Assembly (NCBI GenBank): GCA_963814875.1
Contig: CAWFFJ010000018.1
Location: 1 to 64,000, forward strand
Direction: 5' to 3'
Source: CAVSIS01 sp963814875
GTDB taxonomy: Bacteria; Acidobacteriota; Thermoanaerobaculia; Thermoanaerobaculales; Sulfomarinibacteraceae
DNA length: 64,000 nucleotides
Below the pieces are notes generated by a model. It did not search any database. It was not told the origin of the DNA and saw only the letters and a program-made list of their open reading frames with translations. Made by a program: the position numbers and the translations under genes. This document shows, one piece after another, positions 24,328 through 32,585 of this stretch (positions within the stretch are counted from its first letter, which is position 1; each line of letters opens with the position of its first letter).

Positions 24328-26769
24328 TCATCCGACCGGGTCCTTGGGCGCGACTTGCGCGGGGTGGAAGCCGATGCGTACGTCATTGGCCACCGAGCAC
24401 GCCGGTCCGTCGGCGGGCGGCAGGGTCAGACGAGCCCGCATCGCCGCAATCCACGGAAGCTCTTCGATCAGCTGCGAGACGCGTCCGAGCAGCTCGGGAG
24501 CGGCGTACTCGGCGGGAACACCCGCGTTGGCGACGGTGTCCTCAACGTCCTGATCGGAAAGCGGCGTGATGCGAACGACAGGTGGCCCCTGGGGTCCGAT
24601 GAGCTCGATGTGAGGGCCGAAGAACCGATCGGAGCGGATCTCCAGGGTGATCTCGCGGGCATCCTCTGCGGCCTCGCCGCCGGTCGCGATGCCGAAGTGT
24701 CGGAGAAGGCTGGCGGCCGAGTCGCCGCTCACCCAGACCAGCCCGGTTTCGTCCGGCGGTGCCTTCAGGGATTCCGTCACGTGCTGGCGTGCGGCGCCTG
24801 GATCGACGTCCTCGTACCAGACGAGCCTGCCGAGCTTGCGCTGGCGGAAGGCGGCGTAGTGGACGACCTTGGCCAGCGCGCGGGGTGCCGACTCGGGGAA
24901 GAGGAAGAGCGGAAAGACGGGCCCCTCCGTCTCCTCATCGGCGTGGCAGGCCGGCGTTAGCCCGATGGCGTCCTCCAGGCCCATCATGCACAGCAGAACC
25001 GGCTTGCCGACGGTCGTCGCCGCGTGGGCCGCAAGGTATCCGCGGCAGATTGCCTTCGCGACCGGGTCACCTTCGCCGTTGCCAACGCAGGCGAAGGTGA
25101 CCAGCAGCGCGTCGACCTCGTCGTCCTCGAGCGCACTACGTACCGCCGTCTGGTAGGACTCCGGTGTCGCCAGGGAGCCGAGGTCGACGATGCCCGGTCC
25201 GCTCAGGACGAGATCATTGGCGGTGCACGCATCGGCGAGCAGTGTCGCCACGCCCCGCGAGTTGCACACGATCGCGACCCGGTTACCTCGCGGAAGCGGC
25301 TGGTGCGCGAGCAGGACGGCCACATCGAAGAGCTCGTCCAGGGTCTCCGCTCGGATCAGGCCCGTCTGGTGGAACAGTGCCTCGACCTCGGATTCACTAC
25401 CAAAGGTCCCTCGCGATCTTCCCCAGGCCGAGTGCTGTCCCGCAGCGCTGCGGGCGCTCTTCACGCAGAGAATCGGCTTGCGATGCGCAAAGCGTCGCGC
25501 GATGCGCACGAACCGGCGCGGGTTGCCGAAGGTCTCGAGGTAGAGGAGGGCCATGTCGGTCTTGGGGTCCTCCTCCCAGTACTCGAGCAGGTCGTTGCCG
25601 GAGACATCGGCGCGGTTGCCGGCCGAGACGAAGGTCGAGAACCCGATGCCGCGGCGTGCGGCGTGCTCGAGGATCACGAGGCCGAGCCCCCCGGAGTGGG
25701 AGAAGAAACCCACCCGCCCGGCCGGAGGCATGGTCGGCGCGAGGCTGGCATTGACATGAACGTCCGGGTCGGTGTTGATGACGCCGAGGCAGTTGGGACC
25801 AATCAGCCGCACGCCGTGCGCCCGGACGAGCTCGACCAGGCGGCGCTCCCGTTCCTGCCCCTCATCGCTGGCCTCGGCGAAACCGGAGCTGACCACCACC
25901 AGGCCCTTGGCTCCGGCGCGAACGGCCTCTTCGGCGACCCCGATGACCTTGTCGGCGGGTACCGCGACAACTGCAAGATCAACCGGCTCGGGGAGCTGCG
26001 AGAGGGTCGGGTAGGCACGAACGCCGTGAACTGACTCCGCCTCGTGGTTGACCGGGTAGACGGTCCCGTGTGAGGGAGCGTGGAGAATGTGGCGGAAGAC
26101 CATGTTGCCGATGGCGGACGGGTCGCGCGATGCGCCGACGACCGCCACGGTCCGAGGCCGGAGGAGAGGAACCAGGGAGTTGGCGACGGCGATCCGCTCG
26201 CGCAGCTCGCCGCGCTCGTGGAGAGCGAGAGCGCCCCGTACTGGGAGCTCGACGTGGACGACGCCGCCTTCAACACCCCGGTGAAGCTCAAAACCGGAGC
26301 TCTTGAAGACGTTCATCATCGCCTGGTTTTCCCACAGGACTTCGGCCTCGAACTCGACATACCCGTGGCCGGCGGCGAGGCCGGCGAGCCGCTCGAGCAG
26401 GAGAGTGCTGATGCCTCGTCCCTGGAACTCGTCGGCGACCAGGAACGCGATTTCGGCCGTCTTGCCGTTGCCGAGGCCGATGTAGTTGCCGATTCCGGCG
26501 ACGCGCTGCTCCTCGTCGTCGCCGATGATGGCGAGCAGACATCCCCGCTCCGAAAAGTCGCCTCCGCACATGTCCTGGAGCGTCGACTCGGGCACCTCGG
26601 AAATGCTCGCCATGAATCGCATGCGGAGGTTGTCGACCGAGGTCGCCTGGAACAGCCTGCGGACGGCAGCAAGGTCGTCGTGAGTGCCGGGCCGCAGCAG
26701 CACCCCCTGCCCGTCCTTCAGGAGAACGTGCTCCCGAAACTCGGCTCCGTCAGTGATGACTCGAAACAT
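24328..26769 (-). CDS. Protein acetyltransferase Pat: N-terminal GNAT fused to acyl-CoA synthetase-like region
   Basis: The 813-residue protein starts with a GNAT domain (about 20-165; acetyl-CoA loop in DEFQGRGISTLLLERLA). Next are a CoA-binding Rossmann domain (VAVVGASRDPSAIGNMVFRH) and succinyl-CoA-ligase-like domains (GPNCLGVIN, FFSHSGGLG). The C-terminal ATP-grasp part is short and keeps only its distal half (FFGPHIELIGPQGPP). Pat enzymes acetylate and switch off AcsA; the synthetase part is usually regulatory. E. coli PatZ has the GNAT at the C-terminus, so this is the reversed order. The ATG at 26769 has GGGGA upstream. A hairpin separates it from acsA, but distance and logic suggest shared control. 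Confidence 0.88.
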   Translation of the reverse strand: MFRVITDGAEFREHVLLKDGQGVLLRPGTHDDLAAVRRLFQATSVDNLRMRFMASISEVPESTLQDMCGGDFSERGCLLAIIGDDEEQRVAGIGNYIGLGNGKTAEIAFLVADEFQGRGISTLLLERLAGLAAGHGYVEFEAEVLWENQAMMNVFKSSGFELHRGVEGGVVHVELPVRGALALHERGELRERIAVANSLVPLLRPRTVAVVGASRDPSAIGNMVFRHILHAPSHGTVYPVNHEAESVHGVRAYPTLSQLPEPVDLAVVAVPADKVIGVAEEAVRAGAKGLVVVSSGFAEASDEGQERERRLVELVRAHGVRLIGPNCLGVINTDPDVHVNASLAPTMPPAGRVGFFSHSGGLGLVILEHAARRGIGFSTFVSAGNRADVSGNDLLEYWEEDPKTDMALLYLETFGNPRRFVRIARRFAHRKPILCVKSARSAAGQHSAWGRSRGTFGSESEVEALFHQTGLIRAETLDELFDVAVLLAHQPLPRGNRVAIVCNSRGVATLLADACTANDLVLSGPGIVDLGSLATPESYQTAVRSALEDDEVDALLVTFACVGNGEGDPVAKAICRGYLAAHAATTVGKPVLLCMMGLEDAIGLTPACHADEETEGPVFPLFLFPESAPRALAKVVHYAAFRQRKLGRLVWYEDVDPGAARQHVTESLKAPPDETGLVWVSGDSAASLLRHFGIATGGEAAEDAREITLEIRSDRFFGPHIELIGPQGPPVVRITPLSDQDVEDTVANAGVPAEYAAPELLGRVSQLIEELPWIAAMRARLTLPPADGPACSVANDVRIGFHPAQVAPKDPVG

Positions 26770-26837
26770 AGATCCCCAATGGCAAAAGTACCACTCTCGG
26801 CGACGCCCGGCCACTGCCATGGCGACAGATAAAGGGA

Positions 26838-26862
26838 AGGCCGGGCCCACAGGGCCCGGCCT
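26838..26862 (-). terminator. Terminator hairpin after acsA
   Basis: AGGCCGGGCCC and GGGCCCGGCCT form a perfect 11-bp stem with an ACA loop. On the minus strand it starts 21 nt after the acsA stop and is followed by TCCCTTTATCT. It may attenuate rather than fully stop transcription into pat. Confidence 0.75.
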
Positions 26863-26882
26863 GAAGCAACGGCTCACCGCGG

Positions 26883-28919
26883 TCAGGCGAGCTGCTTGAT
26901 CTTCTCGACCACCTCGGGATTCGCCAAGGTGGTCACGTCACCGGTGTCCTGATGATTCGCGACCGCTGACAGGACACGTCGCATGATCTTGCCGGACCGT
27001 GTCTTGGGCATGTCTGGCACGATCCAGACGCGTCCCGGTTTGGCGATCGGCCCGATCTCGGAAGCGATCATGTCCATGACCTTCTGCTCGATCTCCTTGC
27101 TCGGTTCGATACCCGGCTTGAGGGAGATGAAGACGTGGGGGACTCTGCCCTTGATGGGATCCGCGACCGGGACCACTGCGGCCTCGCCGACCTCCGGGAC
27201 CATCAGGGATGCCGACTCGAGCTCCTTCGTCCCGAGACGATGGCCGGCGACATTGATCACGTCGTCGATGCGACCCAGGATTCGGAAGTAGCCGTCAGGC
27301 GCCTCGACCGCGCCGTCGCCGGCGAAGTACGGCCAATCGTGCCAGTCCGTGCTCTTCGCGTCTTTGCAGTAGCGCTGGTAGTACTGCATGACGAAGCGGT
27401 CGTCATCCCGCCAGATCGTCTGCATCAAACCCGGCCACGGGTTGCGGATGCAGATGTTGCCGGCTTTCCCGCAGCCCGCTGGCAGGGGTTTCCCGTCATC
27501 GTCGAAGATGATGGGGTGAATCCCCGGCACTCCGGGTCCGGCGCTGCCCGGCTTCATCGCGTGGAGCGCGGGGATCGTCGAGCACAGGAAGCCGCCGGTT
27601 TCGGTCTGCCACCAGGTGTCGACGATGACGGCCTTCTCTTTGCCCACGCTCTTGTAGTACCAGCGCCAGACCTCGGGCTCGATCGGCTCGCCGACGGTCG
27701 TCATGTGCTTGAAGTCGTAGTTGTACTTGGCCGGTTCGTCCGGACCCACGCGGCGGAGAGCGCGGATCGCGGTCGGCGAGGTGTGGAAGATGTTGACGTC
27801 GAGCTCCTCCGCCACACGCCACGGCCTGCCGGCATCCGGATGGGTCGGAACGCCCTCGAAGATCACCGAGGACGCAGCCAGCGCCAGCGGGCCGTACACG
27901 ATGTAGGAGTGTCCGGTGATCCACCCGATGTCGGCCATGCACCAGTAGACGTCCTCGGGATGGATGTCCTGGATGTACTTCGAGGTCCCGGTGACGTACG
28001 CCATGTAGCCACCGGTCGAGTGCTGGGCACCCTTTGGCTTGCCCGTGGTGCCCGACGTGTACATGAGGAAGAGCACCTCTTCGGAGAGCATCTTCTCGGG
28101 CTCGACGCGGGCACGGTGGTACTTCTTGAGAACCTCGTTGACGAAGACGTCGCGGCCCTCGACCATTGGCGTCGCGGCCGAGACCTTGCCGGGGTAGCGC
28201 TGCCAGATGAGGACGTGATCGACCTTCTGTCCCTCCTTCTCCGCCTCGGCCACCGCGATATCGGCCTTCTCCTTGTGGTCGATGAGCTTGCCGCCACGGT
28301 AGTACGCGTCCTCGGTGATCAACACTCTGCTGCCGGAGTCCACGATTCGATCGGCGCAGGCCTTGCCCGAGAATCCGGAGAAGACCTGCGAGTGGATGAC
28401 GCCGAGGCGGGCGCACGCGAGCATGACGATCGGAAGCTCGGCGGTCATCGGCATGTGCAGGGTGACGCAGTCACCCCGCTTGAGCCCGCAGAAGTCGCGC
28501 AGCAGGGCCGCGAACTCGTTGACCCTGACGTACAGCTCCTGGTAGGTGATGTGCTCGATGCGCTCGTCCTCGGGTTCCGGCACGAAGTGCAGAGCCGTCT
28601 TGTTCTTGTACTTGGGGAGGTGGCGATCGACGCAGTTGTAGCACGCATTGAGTTTGCCGCCGACGAACCACTTCCAGAACGGCGGTTTACTGTGGTCGAG
28701 CGTCGTGTGCCAGTACTCGTACCAGTCGAGCAGGTCGGCATACTCCTTGAAGCAGTTCGGGAAGTTGTCGAGCCCGAAGCGCTCGAGGATGCCCGCGTCG
28801 GTCAGGTTCGCCTGGGCGATGAAGCTGCCGGCCGGCTGGTAGGTCTCCTCTTCTTTCCAGTGCACTGCAATCTGAGCTTCGGAAACATCGTCGTTTCCTG
28901 TCGGGTTGATTTCGCTCAT
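26883..28919 (-). CDS. acsA: Acetyl-CoA synthetase (AMP-forming)
   Basis: The 678-residue enzyme makes acetyl-CoA from acetate, ATP and CoA via acetyl-AMP. Motifs seen: LFLMYTSGTTGKPKGAQHST (adenylate P-loop), VDTWWQTETGGF, YFRILGRIDDVINVAGHRLG, and the C-terminal MPKTRSGKIMRRVL, whose Lys is the site acetylated by Pat enzymes. Length fits the family (about 650). The ATG at 28919 has GGAGGG 8 nt upstream. It follows satP and the porin, and precedes pat-acuB-acuC, so uptake, activation and control of acetate use are clustered. Confidence 0.96.
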   Translation of the reverse strand: MSEINPTGNDDVSEAQIAVHWKEEETYQPAGSFIAQANLTDAGILERFGLDNFPNCFKEYADLLDWYEYWHTTLDHSKPPFWKWFVGGKLNACYNCVDRHLPKYKNKTALHFVPEPEDERIEHITYQELYVRVNEFAALLRDFCGLKRGDCVTLHMPMTAELPIVMLACARLGVIHSQVFSGFSGKACADRIVDSGSRVLITEDAYYRGGKLIDHKEKADIAVAEAEKEGQKVDHVLIWQRYPGKVSAATPMVEGRDVFVNEVLKKYHRARVEPEKMLSEEVLFLMYTSGTTGKPKGAQHSTGGYMAYVTGTSKYIQDIHPEDVYWCMADIGWITGHSYIVYGPLALAASSVIFEGVPTHPDAGRPWRVAEELDVNIFHTSPTAIRALRRVGPDEPAKYNYDFKHMTTVGEPIEPEVWRWYYKSVGKEKAVIVDTWWQTETGGFLCSTIPALHAMKPGSAGPGVPGIHPIIFDDDGKPLPAGCGKAGNICIRNPWPGLMQTIWRDDDRFVMQYYQRYCKDAKSTDWHDWPYFAGDGAVEAPDGYFRILGRIDDVINVAGHRLGTKELESASLMVPEVGEAAVVPVADPIKGRVPHVFISLKPGIEPSKEIEQKVMDMIASEIGPIAKPGRVWIVPDMPKTRSGKIMRRVLSAVANHQDTGDVTTLANPEVVEKIKQLA

Positions 28920-28982
28920 TCGGGTTCCCTCCATTTCATCCAGGTGCTCCCCGGGGGTTGACCATTCGCATCTCGCTGGCCC

Positions 28983-30377
28983 CTAGAACTTGTACAGCCA
29001 GCTCGCCGCGATCTGGTTGCCGGAGAGGGAGTCGCCGTGAGTCCCGATATCCACCTTGTCGTGGAGCCACTCGAGACCGAACGAGTAGGGACCGACCGAG
29101 TAACGGAGGTGCAGGTTGTACATCTCGTTCTTGGTACGACCGTTGGCCCCGACCCATGTGATGACGTCGGCGTCATTGGGATTCTCGAAGCCGAGGAACC
29201 CGAAGAGGCTCCAGGTCTTGGTGAAATTGTAGCCGACCTGTGCCCAGGCGCCGTAGGACTCGATGTCGCCGAACTGGGTGATCGCGCCGAACTGCTGGCC
29301 GACACCCTTGCCCCAGTAGGCGTTGCCGTGGAAGAGCCAGTTGCCGGGGGCGATCGAACCGCCGATCTCTGCCGCGGTGCCGGTGATCGAGTCCTGGATT
29401 GGCGGGTTGGGGTTGATATCGTTGGCGCCCTTGAGGTCCTTCTGGTCCCAGTGCCCGACGATGTACAGCTTCCAGTTCGCCTCGTGGAAGTTCAGGCGGG
29501 CCTCGACCTGGGGCCGGAACCCGACGTTGCCGGCGGTCCCTGCGTCGACGTTGTTCCCGGGTCCGCTCCACGACCCGTCGAAGATGCCGAGCTGGAGCTG
29601 GGTCACCTTGCTCAGGTCGTGCCAGAGGTAGAAGCCGGGGAAACGCCAGCCTACGAACCCTGCCGAACCATAGCCCAGAGGGAATGCGATGTGGGACGAG
29701 GACGCCGGAACCTCGCCGAAGAGCGGGCTCCAGTCCTGTCCGACGTGGATCTTGGTGCCGGGCTTCGTGAGCTCGACGTAGGCCAGGCGCAGCCGCAGGT
29801 AGGGCTGCTGCTGGCTGAACGCGCCGGTGCCATTGAAACCACCGAAGAAGTCGGCCTCGACCAGGGCGCCCGAGTCCCAGTTCTGGAGCTGCGGGCCGTT
29901 AATCCCGAGGTCGAGTCGAGTGTTCCGTACGTCGCCGCCGGAGAACCACTTGTTGTCGGTGAACTTGGGCCCGGTTGGCCACTCGGCATTCTGCCCGTTC
30001 GAGAACGCGAAGTTCTGATCCTGGGCGAAGAAGGTGGCGTTAAGGAAACCTTTGATGGTGATGGTCTCTTTTCCGCCGGTCTTGACCGGGGCACTCTTCG
30101 CAACCGTCTCGGGGATCTTCTTGATCTCCTCTCCCTGTGCCTTCTGGTTGTCCACCAGCTGCGCGACTGCCCCCTGGAGCTGCTGGAGTTGGCTCTGAAG
30201 GGCCTGGTTCGCTTGCTGTTGGCTGGCCAACTGCTCCTGGAGCTGCTCAATCCTCTTCAGCAGGCTCTGCACATCTGGGTTCGTCGCCTGCTGGGCCGAG
30301 GCCGAAGCGGCACACAGAGTGAGTCCGACAAGAACCGGGAGCACGAGCATGAGAGACAGCCACTTCCGGAATACCAT
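28983..30377 (-). CDS. Outer-membrane porin with N-terminal coiled coil (DcaP-like)
   Basis: The 464-residue protein has a signal peptide (MVFRKWLSLMLVLPVLVGLT, cut after ASASA), a periplasmic coiled coil (LLKRIEQLQEQLASQQQANQ to about residue 80) and a beta-barrel ending in ...AASWLYKF with a terminal Phe. The layout matches DcaP-type trimeric porins, which take up organic acids. GAGGAG lies 6 nt before the ATG at 30377; another ATG two codons upstream has no spacing for a ribosome site. Its position between satP and acsA suggests it passes acetate or other small acids through the outer membrane. Confidence 0.82.
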   Translation of the reverse strand: MVFRKWLSLMLVLPVLVGLTLCAASASAQQATNPDVQSLLKRIEQLQEQLASQQQANQALQSQLQQLQGAVAQLVDNQKAQGEEIKKIPETVAKSAPVKTGGKETITIKGFLNATFFAQDQNFAFSNGQNAEWPTGPKFTDNKWFSGGDVRNTRLDLGINGPQLQNWDSGALVEADFFGGFNGTGAFSQQQPYLRLRLAYVELTKPGTKIHVGQDWSPLFGEVPASSSHIAFPLGYGSAGFVGWRFPGFYLWHDLSKVTQLQLGIFDGSWSGPGNNVDAGTAGNVGFRPQVEARLNFHEANWKLYIVGHWDQKDLKGANDINPNPPIQDSITGTAAEIGGSIAPGNWLFHGNAYWGKGVGQQFGAITQFGDIESYGAWAQVGYNFTKTWSLFGFLGFENPNDADVITWVGANGRTKNEMYNLHLRYSVGPYSFGLEWLHDKVDIGTHGDSLSGNQIAASWLYKF

Positions 30378-30459
30378 TCTCATCTCCTCTCTCGAGCACG
30401 CTCGGTTGTGGAAGGGTCGCGGTACTCCCTGATCGGCCCTTCCCTGTGGATGAGGGTGA

Positions 30460-31032
30460 TCAGCCGACTGGCAGGACGGTCTTGCCGTAGGTCTCGTTGA
30501 GTACCTGAGCGAGCGCAAGATAGATCGCGGACGCTCCGCAGACGATGCCTTCCCAGCCGGCGAAGTGCTTGATCGCCGCGTTGCCGGTGGCGTCGCCAAT
30601 GGCAAGAAGCCAGAACAGGATGAACAGGGTGAAGAACACCACCTGCAGCGCCTTGCCGTGCTTGAGCGTCGCAATCCACATCACGAACGTGAACAAGCCC
30701 CACATGAACAGGTAGGCGACCATGCCGGTTCCCGAGGCAGCATCAAACCACCCCCACTTGCCCATCAGGATCAGGAAGACGAGGGTCTGCCAGAACAACC
30801 CATAGGACATGAATGCCGTGAGACCGAAGGTGTTGCCCTTCTTCCACTCCATCCAGCCGGCGAAGATCTGCGCCATGCCGCCGTAGAAGATCCCCATCGC
30901 CAGGATCATGGTCCCGAGCGGGAAGATCCCTGCGTTGTGCAGGTTGAGCAGCACTGTGGTCATTCCGAAGCCAAGCAACCCAAGAGGAGCGGGGTTGGCG
31001 GTTGTGTCAGCGATCTGTATCGTTTCGGCCAT
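30460..31032 (-). CDS. satP: Acetate/succinate transporter, GPR1/FUN34/YaaH (SatP) family
   Basis: The 190-residue inner-membrane protein has six helices and the signature NPAPLGLLGFGMTTVLLNLH near the start, with later blocks GGMAQIFAGWMEWKKGNTFG and FMSYGLFW. The family forms hexameric acetate channels or proton-linked transporters. GAGGAGGG precedes the ATG. It is the first gene of the acetate cluster, so its upstream region (31033-31589) should carry the main promoter. Confidence 0.92.
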   Translation of the reverse strand: MAETIQIADTTANPAPLGLLGFGMTTVLLNLHNAGIFPLGTMILAMGIFYGGMAQIFAGWMEWKKGNTFGLTAFMSYGLFWQTLVFLILMGKWGWFDAASGTGMVAYLFMWGLFTFVMWIATLKHGKALQVVFFTLFILFWLLAIGDATGNAAIKHFAGWEGIVCGASAIYLALAQVLNETYGKTVLPVG

Positions 31033-31589
31033 GTCTTATCCCTCCTCGAGGTACATCTCGGTACATCTAGGTTGGTAGATCGAGGCAGTGACTCGCCGAT
31101 CTCGATGGTCGCTAGGCTGTCAATGGAATCCTTGCCAGGGAAGCAGCGCCGCGGCAGTGGTCGGGCCGGACGCGAGGTGTGGCTCCGAAGCGGTCAAGAG
31201 CGACCTCCTGGAGTGAGAGGATGTCGTTCTTGGGCCAAGCCCCGTTGGCTCGGACGCATGGTTGGGTTTCCCGCAAGAGGCATAAGATCGGGTCTCTGAC
31301 GCCAGGCTCTCTCGTCATTTCTGAATTGTCAAGTGTTTATCTGCTCTGACAAGAGAGGATGGCGTCCTTGGTCGCAGCAACTGTTGAAGCGACGCGACTT
31401 CGCCCACCGCGCAAGGCCATGGTGCGTTCGATGGGCGGATTTCCGGGGTCCCCGGAGCAACGGACGGTGCCCGGTTCAGCGCGAGGTGGTCGCTCTCGTT
31501 GTGATGCGGACGGTATCCAGCGGACGGCTTCGCGGCGGGTGCTTTCACCTCACCTTAGGGAATTCCACCCATCGGGTTGGGGGCGGTTC
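31033..31589. other. Non-coding region upstream of satP
   Basis: 557 bp with no supportable gene between satP and the isoaspartyl peptidase, both on the minus strand. Two copies of GGTACATCT at 31050-31058 and 31060-31068 lie one helical turn apart, close to the satP start. The minus strand also contains TTGACA at about 31328-31323, without a clear -10 partner. A promoter here is expected but not defined. Confidence 0.5.
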
Positions 31590-32585
31590 TCAGTCCCAGA
31601 TCGAGACCTCTCGGCGGCCCGAAGAGTCCGCGAGGGCTCGCAACATGGCCGGGGTGGAGTAGAGCAGCACCAGCTTTCCGGAGCGGGACACACCGATCAG
31701 ACCGCCGTCGCCTGGGCGCAGGATGTCAAACAGGACCTGATGCGCCGCCTGCTCGAGGTCCATCCCGCCAAGCTCGACCCGTGCGGCCACCGAGCCGGTC
31801 ACGGTGTGGCGGATGAACTGCTCACCCTGACCGGTGGCGGACAGCGCGCAGCTGGCGTCGTCGGCGAAGGTCCCGGCACCGATCACCGGGACGTCGCCGA
31901 CCCGACCCCAGCGCTTGTTGGTGAGCCCGCCGGTCGAGGTGGCGGCGGCGAGGTGCCCGGCGCGGTCGAGGGCCACGGCACCGACCGTTCCCATGCCTTC
32001 TCGAGCGGTCTCGTCTGCAAGTGCCTTCTCGAGCTGCTGGCGGCGTTTCTGGGTGTCAAAGAACGAGTTCTCTACCGGTTCGAGACCCATCGAGAGAGCG
32101 AACGCCTCGGCGCCGGGGCCGGCCATGAAGACGTGGGGCGAGCGCTCCATCACCAGTCGCGCGAGGTGGATCGGGTTGCGCACGGTGGTGACTCCGGCAA
32201 CCGACCCGCACGAACGGTCACGCCCATCCATGATCGCCGCGTCGAGCTCGTGTCGGCCCTCGTGTGTGAAGACGGCGCCGCGCCCCGCGTTGAAGTGGTC
32301 GTTCTCCTCCAGCGTGAGCACGACCCTCTCGACGGCGTCGAGGGCGGTCCCGCCGCCGTCGAGGATCTCCACGCCGCGGCCGAGCGCCGCCGTGAGCCCA
32401 GCGAGGTAGGCGTCCCGATCGGCCTGCGGAAGATCGCGCGGGATGTTGCCGGCGCCGCCGTGGATCGCGAGAGCCCAGTGCCCGGCTTGGGGTGCGGTGG
32501 CCCGGGCGGGCTGCAGCGAGCGTCCGGCACAGGCAAGAACGGCGACGAGGAAGACGGCGATTGAGCAGAAACGACGCACGGTCAT
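31590..32585 (-). CDS. Isoaspartyl peptidase/L-asparaginase (Ntn hydrolase), secreted
   Basis: The 331-residue protein has a signal peptide (RRFCSIAVFLVAVLACAG). The mature enzyme starts LAIHGGAGNIPRD and contains the autocleavage site GTVGAVALD, whose Thr becomes the N-terminal nucleophile, plus STGGLTNKRWGRVGD. Family members (IaaA/EcAIII) split beta-aspartyl dipeptides and asparagine. All key residues seem present. The ATG overlaps the mtaB stop (ATGA), so the two are coupled although their jobs differ. Confidence 0.9.
   Translation of the reverse strand: MTVRRFCSIAVFLVAVLACAGRSLQPARATAPQAGHWALAIHGGAGNIPRDLPQADRDAYLAGLTAALGRGVEILDGGGTALDAVERVVLTLEENDHFNAGRGAVFTHEGRHELDAAIMDGRDRSCGSVAGVTTVRNPIHLARLVMERSPHVFMAGPGAEAFALSMGLEPVENSFFDTQKRRQQLEKALADETAREGMGTVGAVALDRAGHLAAATSTGGLTNKRWGRVGDVPVIGAGTFADDASCALSATGQGEQFIRHTVTGSVAARVELGGMDLEQAAHQVLFDILRPGDGGLIGVSRSGKLVLLYSTPAMLRALADSSGRREVSIWD

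Noticed and set aside
27135..28961. 608-codon open frame on the plus strand
   Set aside because: Antisense to acsA, which has full family motifs; the frame has no recognisable domain and reflects GC-rich codon bias.
29037..30500. 487-codon open frame on the plus strand
   Set aside because: Antisense to the porin gene, which has a signal peptide, coiled coil and barrel end.
31033..31589. Sigma-54 promoter upstream of satP
   Set aside because: No GG-N10-GC pair with TGGCAC/TTGC-like context on the minus strand.
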